Source of the DNA: Scylla paramamosain
Lineage: Eukaryota; Arthropoda; Malacostraca; Decapoda; Portunidae
Reading direction: 5' to 3'
NCBI RefSeq assembly: GCF_035594125.1
Contig: NC_087172.1
Coordinates: 21,694,430-21,758,429 of the forward strand
Length of the DNA stretch: 64,000 nt
Under the pieces are notes generated by a model. It was not told the origin of the DNA and ran no database searches. It saw nothing but the letters and a program-made list of their open reading frames with translations. Position 1 is the stretch's first letter, and the number at the start of each line of letters is the position of its first letter. The position numbers and the translations under genes were made by a program. Below are positions 60,437 through 64,000 of this stretch, piece after piece.

Positions 60437-60734
60437 ACTAGTGATAGTGTAACAAGTGGTCAGCCAGATGGTCACTCCACCAGACACTGGGCGGTGAGAC
60501 GACTGAGGGGACACGGTTAGTGTGGGCGACGGGAAGCGAACTTGTCTATCGACGCCCATGTGGGAGCACCTGCGTTTTACTGTCTGGGCAGGGCTTATTT
60601 TGTTCCTTACTTGACATAAGTAGCTAGTGTGGGCGGCGGGCACTGGGCTCCCAATTAAACTGGTCAAATTCCTAAATATTAATCTTTCTTCAGTGTTTAT
60701 GGTTTCTCTACAAGATTCCTTAAGTAATACTACA
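60437..60734. other. No recognised feature
   Basis: Unique-looking, moderately GC-rich sequence. gtgtgggcgacggg (about 60,521) and gtgtgggcggcggg (about 60,627) form a short direct repeat. Confidence 0.5.
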
Positions 60735-61015
60735 GTTGTTGTTATTGTTGTTGTTGTTGTACTTGTAGAAATTGTTGTTCTTCTTGTCTTATTAATAATA
60801 CTTGTAATAGTTGTTTTTCTTATTGTTGTACACTGCTACTAGTAGCAGCAGCAGTAGTAGTAGTGGTAGTAGTAGTAGTAGTTGTTGTTGTTGTTGTTTT
60901 TGTTACTTATTATTTGTTACTGTTCTTAATGTTGTTGTTATTATTATTATTATTATTGTTGTTGTTGTTGTTGTTGTACTAGTAATAGTAGTAGTTCTTC
61001 TTGTTCTTGTTGTAA

Positions 61016-61069
<54 letters not shown>

Positions 61070-61070
61070 C

Positions 61071-61105
<35 letters not shown>

Positions 61106-61106
61106 C

Positions 61107-61167
<61 letters not shown>

Positions 61168-61240
61168 ATGGTGCTGGTACAGGGGGTAGCAGTAATGGTA
61201 GTAGTAGGAGAACAAGTAATAGTAGTAGCAGCGCTACAGT
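60735..61240. repeat. Trinucleotide block (GTT)n-(AGT)n
   Basis: GTT/TTG units from 60,735, mixed to about 61,010, then AGT units to about 61,165 and degenerate units to 61,240. Poly-Val frames here are artefacts. Confidence 0.95.
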
Positions 61241-61368
61241 ATACTTAATTCCAAATCTTGAAAATTATAGGCTACTCCCAGTGAACATCCCATCCGAAAC
61301 GCAAACTCAATTGGACCTATGGAGTTGTGTGGCGGGCGGTAAGTCCTGAGGTAAAATTCTGGCTTCAC

Positions 61369-62765
61369 TTTTTTTTTTTTATGTAGGAAGGATACTGGCC
61401 AAGGGCAACAAAAATCTAATAAAAAAAATGCCCACTGAAATGCCAGTCCCATAAAAGGGTCAAAGCAGTGGTCAAAAAATTGGTGGATAAGTGTCTTAAA
61501 ACCTCCCTCTTGAAGGAATTCAAGTCATAGGTAGGTGGAAATACAGAAGCAGGCAGGGAGTTCCAGAGTTTACCAGAGAAAGGGATGAATGATTGAGAAC
61601 ACTGGTTAACTCTTGCGTTAGAGAGGTGGACAGAATAGGAGTGAGAGAAAGAAGAAAGTCTTGTGCAGCGAGGCCGCGGAAGGAGGGGAGGCACGCAGTT
61701 AGCAAGATCAGAAGAGCAGTTAGCATGAAAATAGCGGTAGAAGACAGCTAGATATGCAACACTGCGGCGGTGAGAGAGAGGCTGAAGACAGTCAGTTAGA
61801 GGAGAGGAGTTGATGAGACGAAAAGCTTTTGATTCCACCCTGTCTAGAAGAGCAGTATGAGTGGAACCCCCCCAGACATGTGAAGCATACTCCATACATG
61901 GACGGATAAGGCCCTTGTACAGAGTTAGCAACTGGGGGGGTGAGAAAAACTGGCGGAGACGTCTCAGAACACCTAACTTCATAGAAGCTGTTTTAGCTAG
62001 AGATGAGATGTGAAGTTTCCAGTTCAGATTATAAGTAAAGGACAGACCGAGGATGTTCAGTGTAGAAGAGGGTGGCAGTTGAGTGTCATTGAGGAAGAGG
62101 GGATAGTTGTCTGGAAGGTTGTGTCGAGTTGATAGATGGAGGAATTGAGTTTTTGAGGCATTGAACAATACCAAGTTTGCTCTGTCCCAATCAGAAATTT
62201 TAGAAAGATCAGAAATCAGGCGTTCTGTGGCTTCCCTGCGTGATATGTTTACCCCCTGAAGGGTTGGACGTCTATGAAAATACGTGGAAAAGTGCAGGGT
62301 GGTATCATCAGCGTAGGAGTGGATAGGACAAGAAGTTCGGTTTAGAAGATCATTAATGAATAATAAGAAGAGAGTGGGTGACAGGACAGAACCCTGAGGA
62401 ACACCACTGTTAATAGATTTAGGAGAAGAACAGTGACCGTCTACCACAGCAGCAATAGAACGGTCAGAAAGGAAACTTGGGATGAAGTTACAGAGAGAAG
62501 GATAGAAACCGTAGGAGGGTAGTTTGGAAATCAAAGCTTTGTGCCAGACTCTATCAAAGGCTTTTGATATGTCCAAGGGAACAGCAAAAGTTTCACCAAA
62601 ATCTCTAAAAGAGGATGACCAAGACTCAGTAAGGAAAGCCAGAAGATCACCAGTACAGCGGCCTTGACGGAACCCATAATGGTGAAGAGATAGAAGGTTG
62701 CGAAGTGATAGATGTTTAAGAATCTTCCTGTTGAGGATAGATTAAAAAACTTTAGATAAGCAAGA
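61369..62765 (-). pseudogene. LINE-A 3' half with open RT frame
   Basis: 5'-truncated copy with its 3' end at the T-run 61,369-61,380 (minus-sense poly-A). The frame is open from about 62,742 (after a TAA in KVF*) to 61,416. It contains HYGFRQGRCTGDLLAFLTES, VPLDISKAFDRVWHKALISK, INSGVPQGSVLSPTLFLLFI, SYADDTTLHFSTYF (catalytic Asp pair), [52 protein letters not shown] and [17 protein letters not shown]. An extra T in the tttttt at the normal stop lets the frame read on into the 3' UTR. It is the best preserved LINE-A RT here, but lacks the endonuclease. Confidence 0.88.

Positions 62766-64000
<1,235 letters not shown>

Overview
This 64 kb window looks like heterochromatin-like, repeat-dominated intergenic DNA from an arthropod, most plausibly a decapod crustacean. 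The decapod reading is inference: it rests on very long dinucleotide microsatellites, a dense mix of APE-type non-LTR retrotransposons (LINEs), and recalled similarity of two repeats to crab and shrimp sequence. I see no convincing host protein-coding gene, rRNA gene or complete tRNA gene. Nearly everything recognisable is a mobile element, a satellite or a microsatellite. LINE family letters below (A to K) are local labels, not database names.

Layout. 1-10,770 is a tandem satellite of ~95-bp monomers arranged as a five-monomer higher-order repeat of roughly 410-490 bp. It is broken at 1,480-3,945 by LINE-A pieces and at 6,573-9,287 by LINE-B pieces. 10.8-19.6 kb holds an RNase H LINE tail (J), a polypyrimidine tract and a decayed LINE-C. 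LINE-C is split by a 2.83-kb composite insertion (LINE-A, (AT)n and the Rex1-like LINE-D) with a matching ATGTA on each side. LINE-B and RTE-like tails follow. 19.6-29 kb is mainly unclassified repeat and giant (AT)n arrays enclosing a GC-rich segment whose ends resemble 28S rRNA next to the R2 target site. 29-39 kb is a LINE-A rich mosaic with LINE-F and LINE-G remnants. 39.5-40.9 kb is a short SINE-like repeat split by a 1,080-bp TGTCA...TGACA element with a 4-bp target duplication, a candidate solo LTR. 41.3-44.7 kb is the longest LINE-B copy. 47.4-51.1 kb is LINE-H, with an 892-codon open frame. 53.4-56.7 kb is LINE-I, whose endonuclease-RT frame is intact and which has (CT)n/(GA)n on both sides. 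58.5-60.4 kb is a three-level nest: a fold-back element with an (AT)n core, a LINE-A tail inside it, and a truncated piggyBac inside that. The window ends with LINE-A and a Rex1-like LINE-E bounded by (AT)n.

Themes. Several retroelements carry the same microsatellite on both flanks, so microsatellites act here as insertion cradles or expand from element tails. Short snap-back hairpins recur inside element copies. The LINE ORFs are autonomous retrotransposition genes (zinc-knuckle or coiled-coil ORF1, APE endonuclease, reverse transcriptase) and do not form a host pathway. Element boundaries are by eye and usually good to about 10-50 bp.
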